A stretch of DNA of 64,000 bases from Komagataeibacter nataicola (lineage in GTDB: Bacteria; Pseudomonadota; Alphaproteobacteria; Acetobacterales; Acetobacteraceae): contig NZ_NIRT01000013.1 in assembly GCF_003207795.1 (NCBI RefSeq), forward strand, positions 26,320 through 90,319, written 5' to 3'. The translations under genes were made by a program, and so were the position numbers. The notes below the pieces were generated by a model. That model worked only from the letters and a program-made list of their open reading frames with translations, searched no databases and was not told the DNA's origin. This document shows positions 52,882 through 61,813 of the stretch, piece by piece. Within the stretch, counting starts at the first letter, position 1. Each line of letters starts with the position of its first letter.

Positions 52882-55716
52882 TCATGCGGCGTTTTTAACG
52901 ATATCACCGTTTTCATCTCTTACGATGTGACCATTTTCATCGATAACATCATCTTCACCGCAATATGTTTCCATTTCAAAGAAGTCGATGACATAGTTAT
53001 CTGCGACCTGAACGAAACCAAATGCGATATTGGAACCCGTCATCATGTCTGTATCACGGAACACAGGCTGTTCTTGAAGTCCTTTCAATGCATCCAGGTT
53101 CTTGTCTTCACCACGGGCAAATTGGGATTTGTATGGTGTATAAATTTGATTAAACGATTTTGTTTTCGTTCCAAATATATGTTTCATAAAGAATATGACG
53201 AACGGGTTAACTTCTTCACATGTGAAAATATTGATTGGAAATGTAACCAATGCAATTAATGATATTACTGCACGTGCAAACACTGATGCATCATGGATAT
53301 TAAAGTAGAACAATTTTCTTAGTATATGATGTGTTTTCATAACAAGGTTTGTCGGCTGGTTATATGTAATATCCACATCAGGAACCAGCAATTCACGTTG
53401 ACCTTGTGTTTCGTATGCCGTGTCTTCTGCTGCATATCCACCAAGAATTGTGCCACCAAGATTTGCGAAATATTCGTTTGTTTCCTTGGATTCAGAACGA
53501 AGATTGAACTTAGAACGGAAGTTATCCAGTATGTTTTGCGTTGTTTCCTTACCAAGTCTTTTTTCAAGCGCCACGATAGACTGTGTAGCAACCAGACCGA
53601 TTGTGCCCGTGGAACGGTTAATGTTCCAGAATTCAGCATCCGATTCAGCGCCACCACTGGTAGCAAGCATCTGGAATTCATCGGCAACGAACAAGACCTG
53701 TTCTTTCTTACAACGTTCTGGTGTTTCGTTTTGTTTTCTACGCTGATGCATCTTGAAACGTGTGGACAACCATACAGTCACGATACGACCGACAACACCC
53801 CATTCAGATTCACCTACGCTTATCATCAGGACGCCACCATTCGATGCGTGGTCAACGTCACACATTTCTTCTGCAGGCAAGCGACCTGTGCAGAAACGGT
53901 CACGAAGGATACCAGCAGAACCGAACTTACCAGTCAGGACGTTGACGTTTGCGATAACGGAACCGCGTGTGTCTTTTGGCATCGATGCCCAGTCATTCTT
54001 ACAGTAAGACATAGCGATGATGAATGCAGGTGTAATCATGTATTCAGCAAGTTCATTCATGGCGTCATCGGTCATGTTTAACTTATTGTCTTCAATAGTA
54101 AGACGGTTCATGACTTCTTCAAGGAATGCTACACATTTTTCCAGAAGTTTTGGATTGGTTGCCATACCAGCAACACCCATCAGGGACCATGGACGGAAAG
54201 CTGAGAACTCAGCCCATTTATGGACTTCTGGTATCATTTCAAGTGTATATGCCAGGGTAGCTGAGTATGTGACGATTGTTGTTGCCTGTTCACTCCAGAA
54301 GATGTCATCACTTTCACCGACAACCTGTTTCAAGATTGTTCCGAACATTGTAGCAAGTTCAAGTGGTGTCATGCCCTGTAGAAGATTGATACCGAATTGA
54401 CCATCACCTGTTCCGATGACACGGATGTCTGAACGGGAACGAACTACGTTCATTTCGATGATATCTTTCCAAAGAACACCCTTACCGTCTGTGACATACA
54501 TTCCTGATTTATAGCCTTCGGGCATTTTTGCAGACATATAGCGATAAATGTAAGGTTTCAGGATTGTTTCCGTCTTACCAGAACCAGTACCACCGAAGAC
54601 GATGTTATTTTGACGAACGGAAAAGAAGTCTTGACCACAGACTTGACCTTTCATCGGACCATGCAAATGGCTACCAGAACGGGCGACACCTTGTGCTTTA
54701 CCAAATGGATAGACGGGTTGACCACGTGTAGCACCAGCAATCGCTTTATCAACTGAATCGTTGTATTCTTTCAATTCCATTTCAAGTTTGCCGCTGTAAT
54801 GTTTCCACACAACAAGTGCATCTTTTGTAGGAACGGCAAGTTGTTCATTTGCTTTGTTCCAGAATTTATTGATGTTATTAACAAACATCAAGTATGTTGA
54901 TACAGGACTTAGGGCAACCGATGTGAACGCGGCAACAATAAACAGACTTGCCAAGCATACAAATACTGTAAGGTAATTATAAACAGGGAATATATATGCT
55001 GTTGTCATATCAACACCAGGTTCATTAACCCATGTCGGTGTAGGTATCTTGCCACCACTGAGATATGCCCAGAACAATGCGCCGAAGATGAATGAGAATG
55101 CGAAGAAACGCGCCTGTATGCTGTTTGCTTTTTCAACAGAACCGTAAGCAAGTGCCCTGATGTTTTTCAATGTAAACTTGCGCCATGCCAATAATGTAAC
55201 ATCGTCACCTGTAACCAGACGACCATACCAGACTAATGAACGACGAAAATGGTCAGGAATGGTTTTAAACAGGAATGCATACTTTGGTTCGCTGTATGTT
55301 TTCTTTGCAATAGCAAGACGTGCCTCACGTGATGCGCTTGCATATTCACCATCATTTAAGCCATCTTCATGTGCCAATTCATACTTTTCAGCCAGCATGT
55401 CTTCTAATTCATTCAAGTCCTTTGTATAAGGGATATAACGTGTATTCCCGGCAATATTCATAATGAAATCATTTATCATGCCAAGAACATAAGCCATAAA
55501 ACCAATATAGGCGGCAAAACCTTTTATAATATAACTTGTTACACTACGACCAGTGAACCTTTTAACTGCTAATGGAAGTATGCACAAAATGGCAATCACA
55601 ATAATTGCATTCATACCAAGATGTGTTATAAAATCCACGTTTAAATGTGGCATTGTAGGCATGTGCAATAATGACATGCCCGGTATATCACCTGTATTAT
55701 TTGATAAGTCCATCAT
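52882..55716 (-). CDS. dotL: DotL/TrbC-type type IV coupling protein
   Basis: 944 residues. N-terminal hydrophobic helices (about 28-48 and 65-85, then 205-222 and 240-275) anchor it in the inner membrane. Walker A VFGGTGSGKTETI (about 373), Walker B LFVADEFQML (about 677) and GLVATQSIVALE mark the coupling ATPase. Length and layout match DotL/IcmO of Dot/Icm systems and TrbC of IncI plasmids, which bring substrates and the relaxase complex to the channel. A C-terminal acidic segment (NGHIVRDENGDIVKNAA) follows. It starts right after the membrane gene at 55718, with AGGAGG overlapping that gene's end. Confidence 0.93.
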   Translation of the reverse strand: MMDLSNNTGDIPGMSLLHMPTMPHLNVDFITHLGMNAIIVIAILCILPLAVKRFTGRSVTSYIIKGFAAYIGFMAYVLGMINDFIMNIAGNTRYIPYTKDLNELEDMLAEKYELAHEDGLNDGEYASASREARLAIAKKTYSEPKYAFLFKTIPDHFRRSLVWYGRLVTGDDVTLLAWRKFTLKNIRALAYGSVEKANSIQARFFAFSFIFGALFWAYLSGGKIPTPTWVNEPGVDMTTAYIFPVYNYLTVFVCLASLFIVAAFTSVALSPVSTYLMFVNNINKFWNKANEQLAVPTKDALVVWKHYSGKLEMELKEYNDSVDKAIAGATRGQPVYPFGKAQGVARSGSHLHGPMKGQVCGQDFFSVRQNNIVFGGTGSGKTETILKPYIYRYMSAKMPEGYKSGMYVTDGKGVLWKDIIEMNVVRSRSDIRVIGTGDGQFGINLLQGMTPLELATMFGTILKQVVGESDDIFWSEQATTIVTYSATLAYTLEMIPEVHKWAEFSAFRPWSLMGVAGMATNPKLLEKCVAFLEEVMNRLTIEDNKLNMTDDAMNELAEYMITPAFIIAMSYCKNDWASMPKDTRGSVIANVNVLTGKFGSAGILRDRFCTGRLPAEEMCDVDHASNGGVLMISVGESEWGVVGRIVTVWLSTRFKMHQRRKQNETPERCKKEQVLFVADEFQMLATSGGAESDAEFWNINRSTGTIGLVATQSIVALEKRLGKETTQNILDNFRSKFNLRSESKETNEYFANLGGTILGGYAAEDTAYETQGQRELLVPDVDITYNQPTNLVMKTHHILRKLFYFNIHDASVFARAVISLIALVTFPINIFTCEEVNPFVIFFMKHIFGTKTKSFNQIYTPYKSQFARGEDKNLDALKGLQEQPVFRDTDMMTGSNIAFGFVQVADNYVIDFFEMETYCGEDDVIDENGHIVRDENGDIVKNAA

Positions 55717-55717
55717 A

Positions 55718-56431
55718 TTATTTTTCCTCCTTTTTATCTTCTTTACGTGTATCCTTTGCCATTACTGCTAAAGGGTCTAAATTAAACATGGAGCCACATT
55801 CCTGGTTTTTATCAGCGATAGGGTTTCCGACCATGACCTCACACATTCCTTGATTGAATGCGACGTATTCAAGCCGTCCATCTACCCAAGCCAATAATGT
55901 AACCGGCGGAACACCTGCAACATTATTCTTGTTGACGATAAGAACACCATTTGACATTTGTTGAACGATATTTGGTTCAAATGCTTTTTCAGGTATGGTG
56001 ATTGTAGGCTGTGGTTGAACACTTGCGACCAATTCCCACTTTGCATAATCCATGCCATATTTATCGATATCAGACCTTAAAGCCTGCTCGAGAACAATGA
56101 ACTGGTCATGATTCAAGCCTTGGTAAGCCGTATCCAGTTTTTGTGCTAACTGAGCATATTTGTATGAATATGTGCCATCCAAGCCCGGTATCGACGTGTA
56201 ATGCTGAGGGTCCGGCAACACAGTCGTTGATGCCTTTTCCATCATCACCATTAACACACCAGGCAATGCGAAGAACATGAATATGCTAACAAATAAAGTA
56301 GCATACGCCCTTACCAGTATTCCTAGTCTTCCCTGAAGAACGTAGGAATTCAGTTGTTCACCGTAAACCTTCCCTTCGGGAACTAACTGTTCCCAATCTT
56401 GTTCTGTTTTATGAATGTTATCATCCGACAT
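55718..56431 (-). CDS. single-pass membrane protein upstream of DotL
   Basis: 237 residues from the ATG at 56431, behind AAGGGGGG. One hydrophobic helix (about 42-66) separates a cytoplasmic N-terminus from a region of about 165 residues containing PTITIPEKAFEPNIVQQM and two cysteines (GMCEVMVG, QECGSMF). Position next to the coupling protein and its topology suggest a DotM- or TraM-like partner, but no motif confirms this. The C-terminus is charged (KDTRKEDKKEEK). A TTATCCACA sequence (DnaA-box consensus) lies just upstream at 56453-56461. Confidence 0.65.
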   Translation of the reverse strand: MSDDNIHKTEQDWEQLVPEGKVYGEQLNSYVLQGRLGILVRAYATLFVSIFMFFALPGVLMVMMEKASTTVLPDPQHYTSIPGLDGTYSYKYAQLAQKLDTAYQGLNHDQFIVLEQALRSDIDKYGMDYAKWELVASVQPQPTITIPEKAFEPNIVQQMSNGVLIVNKNNVAGVPPVTLLAWVDGRLEYVAFNQGMCEVMVGNPIADKNQECGSMFNLDPLAVMAKDTRKEDKKEEK

Positions 56432-56587
56432 GTTAAACGTCCCCCCTTTTTTGTTATCCACATATTAAATGTTAGAGGAAACACCTTACATATTACAAGC
56501 ATAATAAATAAAATAATTGCATATATTAAATGCGGGTTGTCAACCAGCAATATAATAAGGTTACGTCATGTTATATGATTGTCTTTT

Positions 56588-56779
56588 GATGCTTCGCATA
56601 TCAGGCCCGGTGATAATAATGCCTACATAACATCAGCATTTAAGATTTCGCTTGAGCGCCTGCGGCGTGAACGATAACGAAAAACCGAAGGTATGAATCG
56701 ATATCCAGACCATGAATAACTGGAGACATTATACACCACGGGCTTTGGTAAGGCTTTGCCTTACAGCGCGATAGCGCCC
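56588..56779 (+). repeat. foldback element
   Basis: Left arm GATGCTTCGCATATCAGGCC then CGGTGATAA; right arm ACACCACGGGCTTT with a GGTAAGGC/GCCTTAC mini-hairpin and GCGCGATAGCGCCCC. The left arm lacks the TA of GCTATCGC. Confidence 0.8.
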
Positions 56780-56806
56780 CCTTCCTTGGTGACCAGACAT
56801 AAAAAA

Positions 56807-56826
56807 AGGAACCGTGAATGGTTCCC
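56807..56826 (-). terminator. terminator of the 197-residue secreted protein gene
   Basis: AGGAACC/GGTTCCCT stem with a T-run on the minus strand. Confidence 0.8.
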
Positions 56827-56859
56827 TAATTCTTTGTTTCAGGCGTGGTGTGTTATGGT

Positions 56860-57453
56860 TCACCTAATTTCGTGTGATAGCGAAAGTCCATTTTTGCCAT
56901 CCTGGTTCAGCAGATAGGTGACCCGGATTTTTGGTGTCACTTTTCCATATTCAAAGCCCTGCAGGTGTTTTGAATTGTAATCCGATGGTATGCTGTCCCC
57001 CGCTATATAGACCTTCGGGGCTTCACTCAGTGCATCATTCAGTTTGCTATCAACACCTGGTTTACGTGGAACCTTTGCGATTGCCTTTGACCAGATGATG
57101 ACACTGGATGTGCCAGCATCATACGTCATCTCGATATGGTCGAAATATGGTGTTAGATAATCGGTAAAGTCATCTATCGTGTGAATTTGTTTTCCGTCCG
57201 CTGTAAGCAAGCCATTAATCGTGAAGTTAGACATGCCTTTATCTGGTTTGGTATCAACCGATAAGTGACTATATGATTGATATATCTGTTTATACATATT
57301 CAACATATCAACCGTATCAAGTTGATATTTTTGATGTGACAATGTCTGATTATCGTGTTCGCATGTGATACCCTGGCATGTTGCCGCATGTCCTATTCCA
57401 TGATTGACGCCAAGTCCAATGACGATGCCAGCAATTAAATAAAGTGTTTTCAT
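56860..57453 (-). CDS. secreted pilin-partner protein, copy 2
   Basis: 197 residues from the ATG at 57453 (GGGAGGATAAC before it). A signal peptide (MKTLYLIAGIVIGLGVNHGI) is followed by a CQGITCEHD cysteine pair, a helical segment, a GLLTADGKQIHTIDDFTDYL motif and a C-terminal domain (KVYIAGDSIPSDYNSKHLQG, then FEYGKVTPKIRVTYLLNQDG). About half of its residues match the protein at 58224. Each copy lies directly behind a pilin-like gene, so it likely assists that pilin in the periplasm. Confidence 0.75.
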   Translation of the reverse strand: MKTLYLIAGIVIGLGVNHGIGHAATCQGITCEHDNQTLSHQKYQLDTVDMLNMYKQIYQSYSHLSVDTKPDKGMSNFTINGLLTADGKQIHTIDDFTDYLTPYFDHIEMTYDAGTSSVIIWSKAIAKVPRKPGVDSKLNDALSEAPKVYIAGDSIPSDYNSKHLQGFEYGKVTPKIRVTYLLNQDGKNGLSLSHEIR

Positions 57454-57475
57454 GATGTTATCCTCCCTTTTGTTA

Positions 57476-58222
57476 TCAGCATGTTTCGCTATGATAGGTG
57501 CCAGTGCCATCTGTGTATCCGGATGGACATGTGAACCCTGGTTCTGTATCAGTCCATGTTGTGTTATCTTCCGTTATTTTATTTGGTGATTCATTATAAT
57601 ATCCATATTGCGAACTACCAGTATAAGTGTTAGTGTTTTCTTGTTTCATCGTATCAGTTGATATGCCTGGACCCCAACCCGAAGTATTCGTATTCACATC
57701 TGTTACTGTATAAGTAGGCTCTCCGCTACTATCAGTTGTCATCACAATAGGTGAATCTGCTCCATCTTGTGCCGACTTATATTGTTGATATAATGCGTCT
57801 AATTCTTTAGGTGATGTAACAGGCGTTCCATCTTTTTTATAGATACCAGATAACACATAATAATTATCAATTTTATAGGTTCCCGTAGAACCATCCCACA
57901 TTGCAGGCATTCCACCTGTTCCTGTTTCAATTCCTGAATAATGATATTCATCTCCTATATAATAAGCTATATCCTGGTCTAATTGTTCAAAAGAATTTCC
58001 CGTTATCGGCTTACTGTTAGATGAATTCATGACATTGCCGTGCGCTCCCGTGCAATTAGCACTTCCTAAACTACCGCTAATTTCATCGGCAATTGTGCAA
58101 TAAACATTGTTCAGGTTACCACCAGTTAGCGTCCACGCTGTGACACATGATATTGCAATCAAGGCGGCAATGACTACATATTCAATCGCAGTATTTCCGT
58201 CTTCATTCATTGTTTTCTTCAT
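57476..58222 (-). CDS. Flp-type pilin-like protein, copy 2
   Basis: 248 residues from the ATG at 58222, behind AAAGGGGG. A short leader with MNEDG is cut before NTAIEY; a hydrophobic helix follows (about 10-33), then the Cys pair (VYCTIADEI and SANC) and a Ser/Thr/Gly-rich region of about 200 residues with GIYKKDGTPVTSPKELDALY. It ends CPSGYTDGTGTYHSETC. Far longer than a plain Flp pilin. It alternates with its secreted partner genes, indicating a duplicated two-gene module. Confidence 0.8.
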   Translation of the reverse strand: MKKTMNEDGNTAIEYVVIAALIAISCVTAWTLTGGNLNNVYCTIADEISGSLGSANCTGAHGNVMNSSNSKPITGNSFEQLDQDIAYYIGDEYHYSGIETGTGGMPAMWDGSTGTYKIDNYYVLSGIYKKDGTPVTSPKELDALYQQYKSAQDGADSPIVMTTDSSGEPTYTVTDVNTNTSGWGPGISTDTMKQENTNTYTGSSQYGYYNESPNKITEDNTTWTDTEPGFTCPSGYTDGTGTYHSETC

Positions 58223-58223
58223 A

Positions 58224-58814
58224 TTAATTTCCCCCTTTTGTTTTTGATATTGCCAAGCCTTCCTTTCCATCCTGATTTAATAGGACAACAAACCTAATAT
58301 GTGACATCTGATTGCTTTTAAACTCAAAGCCTTGCAAATGATTAGGATTGTCATCCTGTGGTATGCTGTTGCCCGCCACGTAAACCGCTGGTGCTTCAGC
58401 AACCGCCTCATCCATTTTATTTTCAGTGCCCGGTTTTGCAGGATGTTTGTTTATATAAGGTGCCTTGGTGATTATTCCTGAAATGTTACCATCATAAGAT
58501 GCCTGAATATGATTAAAGTAAGGCGATAAATACGCTCTGAACTCATCAACAGATTGAATTGGAATTCCATTAGAAGTTGTTAGCCCTTCTATATGTATTC
58601 CCTTGTCTTTGGTTTCACCTCTTGACATAGCCTCCAGCAAGTCATTTTCATGTTCAATGTGCTTATACCATTTCAACATGTCATAATTATCTAACTTATG
58701 ATTACTATACTCCGACATCTGTTCTTCATGATTACACATCAAACCAGTGCAGATATCAGCATGTGCCGAAACACTACCCAGTGTTAAACCAGCAATTAAT
58801 ACTATCCGTTTCAT
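58224..58814 (-). CDS. secreted pilin-partner protein, copy 1
   Basis: 196 residues. Signal peptide (MKRIVLIAGLTLGSVSAHAD), CTGLMCNHE cysteine pair, a helical stretch, then GLTTSNGIPIQSVDEFRAYL and the conserved C-terminal domain (AVYVAGNSIPQDDNPNHLQG, FVVLLNQDGKEGLAI). Paralogue of the 56860 protein. AGGAGGGAAC precedes the ATG. The next pilin-like gene begins one base after its stop. Confidence 0.75.
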   Translation of the reverse strand: MKRIVLIAGLTLGSVSAHADICTGLMCNHEEQMSEYSNHKLDNYDMLKWYKHIEHENDLLEAMSRGETKDKGIHIEGLTTSNGIPIQSVDEFRAYLSPYFNHIQASYDGNISGIITKAPYINKHPAKPGTENKMDEAVAEAPAVYVAGNSIPQDDNPNHLQGFEFKSNQMSHIRFVVLLNQDGKEGLAISKTKGGN

Positions 58815-58943
58815 ATCGTTCCCTCCTATGTTGCTCTATATTACTTCAATATACCGTGAACATAGGAATGATAACAATAAACACAAACTAACAAAAAAAC
58901 ATTAGTTATATAAAACGAAAGAAAAGCATGAATACAAAAGCCA

Positions 58944-59850
58944 TTAATGCATGTCGGTGTTCAGACCGGGGGTTACCGTAGTGGTGTCTGGTGTGGTGGT
59001 CGTATTTCCATATCCATAACTATTAACTGTTGTCCCTCCTTCCTGCTGTTGTGATTCAGTGAAGGTATCAGTGGATGTCGTGTTGTAGTGGTAGGTTTCG
59101 TCTCCAGACTGCGAAGGAATAGAAACATCATCATATCTATTTTGTGAAATTGAATATTGATGTTCACCATTTCCGTTTTCTGCTGAATTCGGTATGACTA
59201 TACCGCTATCTTCTTTAGATGCCGATAGGTAATCATCATATTGTTGTTCACTTGATATAGGGCTATAATTTCCATTCAAGTCCGTCACATCTTCGGCTAC
59301 TGTGTCACCATATTTGGCTGCTATCTTGTTATAAAAATCTGTAAGGGCGCTTTTAAGTTCATCAGCATTGGTTATCGGTGTGCCATCAGTTTTATATATG
59401 CCTGATATCACTGGTGCTTCATCACCAAAGGCATAATTATAAGTCTTGCCATTCTGTGTTGATTCAACGCCCTTTTGACTATCACTTAATGCATAGTCAT
59501 ACATTGATGTGACCGTAGCTGCTAAATTGTAAACGTCCGAACCAGATAATGCCGAACTATTTTTTGAATTGTAATAATTGTTATTTAAACCTTGGCAATC
59601 AGTAGAAGACGAACCAAGGTCACTTGCCACCGTGCAATATACACTCTTTAAATCAACCCCCGTGATGCCAAGAAGACCATAAATCACAATAGCGATAAAA
59701 AATGTTAGTAGAACATATTCTATCGCCGTGTTACCTTCCTGATTGCTGATTGCTGATTGCTGATTGCTGATTGCTGATTGCTGATTGCTGATTGCTGATT
59801 GCTGATTGCTGATTGCTGAACTTAATATTGCGGTGTGTTCGTGTTCTCAT
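58944..59850 (-). CDS. phase-variable Flp-type pilin-like gene, currently out of frame
   Basis: The start codon at 59850 has an excellent GGAGGG site and encodes MRTRTHRNIKF. Eleven tandem AGCAATC units follow (59741-59817), then EGNTAIEYVLLTFFIAIV and a pilin-like protein of about 250 residues with a Cys pair (VYCTVASDL, TDC) and GIYKTDGTPITNADELKSAL. With 11 units the start is one base out of frame and meets a TAA just after the repeat. With 1, 4, 7, 10 or 13 units the frame is continuous. The gene therefore looks switched OFF in this sequence, with slipped-strand mispairing the likely switch. The mature domain resembles the proteins at 57476 and 6676. Confidence 0.8.
59740..59816 (-). repeat. 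heptanucleotide tandem repeat, 11 copies
   Basis: Plus strand (TGATTGC) x 11 without a single mismatch. It lies inside the leader of the pilin-like gene. Three units encode Ser-Asn-Gln-Gln-Ser-Ala-Ile when read in frame. Confidence 0.97.
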
Positions 59851-60072
59851 GATAATTCCCTCCTATGTTGCTCTATATTACTTCAATATACCATGAACAT
59901 AGGAATAATAACAATAAAGATGAATAATGATATTTCAATTTAGTGCATTCAGGAATGCATAACATTCTTGACGAACTATATATGTATTTGTTTCAATTAA
60001 ATAAGGGGGTATGTTTACAACTGTTCTACATATTAAGGTAAACATATTTATGACAAATTGGAGGATATCATT

Positions 60073-60252
60073 ATGCTGATTACAATACTTGCAATCTTTA
60101 ACATTCTTTTGGCTATTTTCTTTTTATGGAAAAATGGCTACAAAATAATAACGGAACGTAAAACGATGCTACGTGAAGATGTTGTTTTAAATGGAAGTAT
60201 GGTTTCAGTATCTATTTTATTCCTTACTACCATGTTAGTTCATTACATCTAA
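60073..60252 (+). CDS. small membrane protein
   Basis: 59 residues with two hydrophobic segments (about 2-20 and 39-57) joined by a basic loop (KNGYKIITERKT). The ATG at 60073 follows TTGGAGGAT. Function unknown; it lies between the pilin cluster and the transfer accessory genes. Confidence 0.55.
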   Translation: MLITILAIFNILLAIFFLWKNGYKIITERKTMLREDVVLNGSMVSVSILFLTTMLVHYI

Positions 60253-60278
60253 CAAAAAATGGAAAACACGATGTCATG

Positions 60279-60305
60279 AAAGGAGGGGAAACCCTCCTTT
60301 TTTTA
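60279..60305 (+). terminator. terminator of the 59-residue gene
   Basis: AAGGAGGG/CCCTCCTT stem with a tight loop and T-run; between convergent genes. Confidence 0.8.
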
Positions 60306-61034
60306 TTAGATACTTCGACCGCTAAAGTCATGAACATCATCATCTGGTTTCTGTTCACCATATCCATGGCTTTGTAATGCCACCAAATCATTTAAGGTTT
60401 CAGGGATATCATAGACTTCATGACCTTTGGCATATGACCTGGTGAAGTCCGTTGCCATCATGCTGTATGCTTTTTCGGCACCTGTTTTCCCTTGGTTTAG
60501 AATTGGATTCATACGTTTTGAATATGCGTCGTCTTGAACGGGCTGTTCAAATCGGTTTTTATATAGCCATTCCCTCATTTCATTGTTCGGGGCGTGGTCC
60601 ATTTTAATGGAAATGGTTCCCATTCCATTTGGATATGTATCATTCTTTTGGAATGTGCCTGTTATCTTGATGCCTTCCCGTTCAGCAGTCACAGGACCAT
60701 TATGTAAGACAATGGCTTTCTTCACATCCTGATATGCCAGTTCCAGGCGTGTTTCAGCCCTTCGCATCTCAGCCGGTGCAAACTGATACCCCGTTGTCGA
60801 ATTCTTTTTCTTCTTACACAAGTCACGAACCTGCTCATCCGTGTAGCATCCACGTTCTTTTAATAAAGTCTGTGCCGTCTTGCGGTCTTTGTTATCTTCC
60901 ATGTGTTCACGCAAGATGTCATTTGCCGTCTTTAATTCGTCCAAATCAAACAAACGTTGTGCGCAAACTTTCTTTGCATCAGTGATTTCAGGATGTTCAC
61001 CATCTTTTTGGTTAATATCGATAGCATTTGTCAT
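60306..61034 (-). CDS. protein of unknown function
   Basis: 242 residues from the ATG at 61034 (AAAGGGAGAG before it). Helical N-terminal half (LDELKTANDILREHMEDNKD) with lysine-rich CKKKKNSTTGYQF, then an alpha/beta part (KITGTFQKNDTYPNGMGTIS) and a tail ending KPDDDVHDFSGRSI. The tail is acidic then Ser/Arg/Ile, weakly like the tails of the relaxase and primase. No family is recognised. Confidence 0.6.
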   Translation of the reverse strand: MTNAIDINQKDGEHPEITDAKKVCAQRLFDLDELKTANDILREHMEDNKDRKTAQTLLKERGCYTDEQVRDLCKKKKNSTTGYQFAPAEMRRAETRLELAYQDVKKAIVLHNGPVTAEREGIKITGTFQKNDTYPNGMGTISIKMDHAPNNEMREWLYKNRFEQPVQDDAYSKRMNPILNQGKTGAEKAYSMMATDFTRSYAKGHEVYDIPETLNDLVALQSHGYGEQKPDDDVHDFSGRSI

Positions 61035-61191
61035 AATACTCTCCCTTTGTTGACATACTTTTATCATATGGTGTCAACAGGAAAGAAGGAAGTAACTCAG
61101 CATGTAATTATAAATAAGGTTAAGTTAACATTTTTCATGATTGCCCGGTATCTTAATAATTAGTGTTTAACTAAAAAAGGGGGATACCGTC

Positions 61192-61377
61192 ATGATGGCT
61201 GTTACTATCTTATTATTTGTTTTCTTATTACCGATTGTTTACGTGCTGGTGGCAACAGCCAATCATGGCATAAACAAAAGCATCCACCACACGACAAAGG
61301 CAATCAGGTTCACGACAAGACGTGTTCGCGGGCATAAGCCGGTAGTAAGACGCTACGCCATGCCAGGCGACCGCTGA
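61192..61377 (+). CDS. small membrane-anchored basic protein
   Basis: 61 residues. One hydrophobic helix (about 3-22) followed by a very basic soluble end (IRFTTRRVRGHKPVVRRYAM). AAGGGGG precedes the ATG and a GCCCGGTATC box (61143-61150) lies upstream. Function unknown. Confidence 0.5.
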   Translation: MMAVTILLFVFLLPIVYVLVATANHGINKSIHHTTKAIRFTTRRVRGHKPVVRRYAMPGDR

Positions 61378-61440
61378 TACGCCTTCTGTGTGTCCTATCC
61401 AGCCCCCGATAGGGCAATGGGGCACACAGACCTGCACAGG

Positions 61441-61722
61441 CTACTGGATTGTGTTCTTACGTTCTGGAAAGCCTGTACGCCCTTCCAGTCGCCATTCTAT
61501 GATTTCACGGAAATAGCGCCATGCCTCGAGGGCATCATCATCCGAACCGGCTTCGGGGATGCCTGGAACCAGAAGGGTCTTGTTGTCATACGCAAGCCTG
61601 GCGTTCGTTCTCACGGCATCCATCAGTTTTTTGCTATCTTCATCATTGCCAAGGGGTAGCGCCCCTTCGGGCATCTTTTCCCCGAATTCAATTTGTCCAC
61701 CACGGTAGCAATACGCATACAT
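61441..61722 (-). CDS. small protein of unknown function
   Basis: 93 residues, with IEFGEKMPEGALPLGNDEDS and a C-terminal ALEAWRYFREIIEWRLEGRT. AGGAGAA precedes the ATG. Composition is richer in GC than the neighbours, suggesting transfer from elsewhere. No domain is recognised. Confidence 0.6.
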   Translation of the reverse strand: MYAYCYRGGQIEFGEKMPEGALPLGNDEDSKKLMDAVRTNARLAYDNKTLLVPGIPEAGSDDDALEAWRYFREIIEWRLEGRTGFPERKNTIQ

Positions 61723-61813
61723 GTTCGTTCTCCTGATACGCTATGCGTATCATATCCGGTGCGACATTATACAAAAAAAAGACGTTACGCCTACTCAAGC
61801 CATTCATCGGTTT

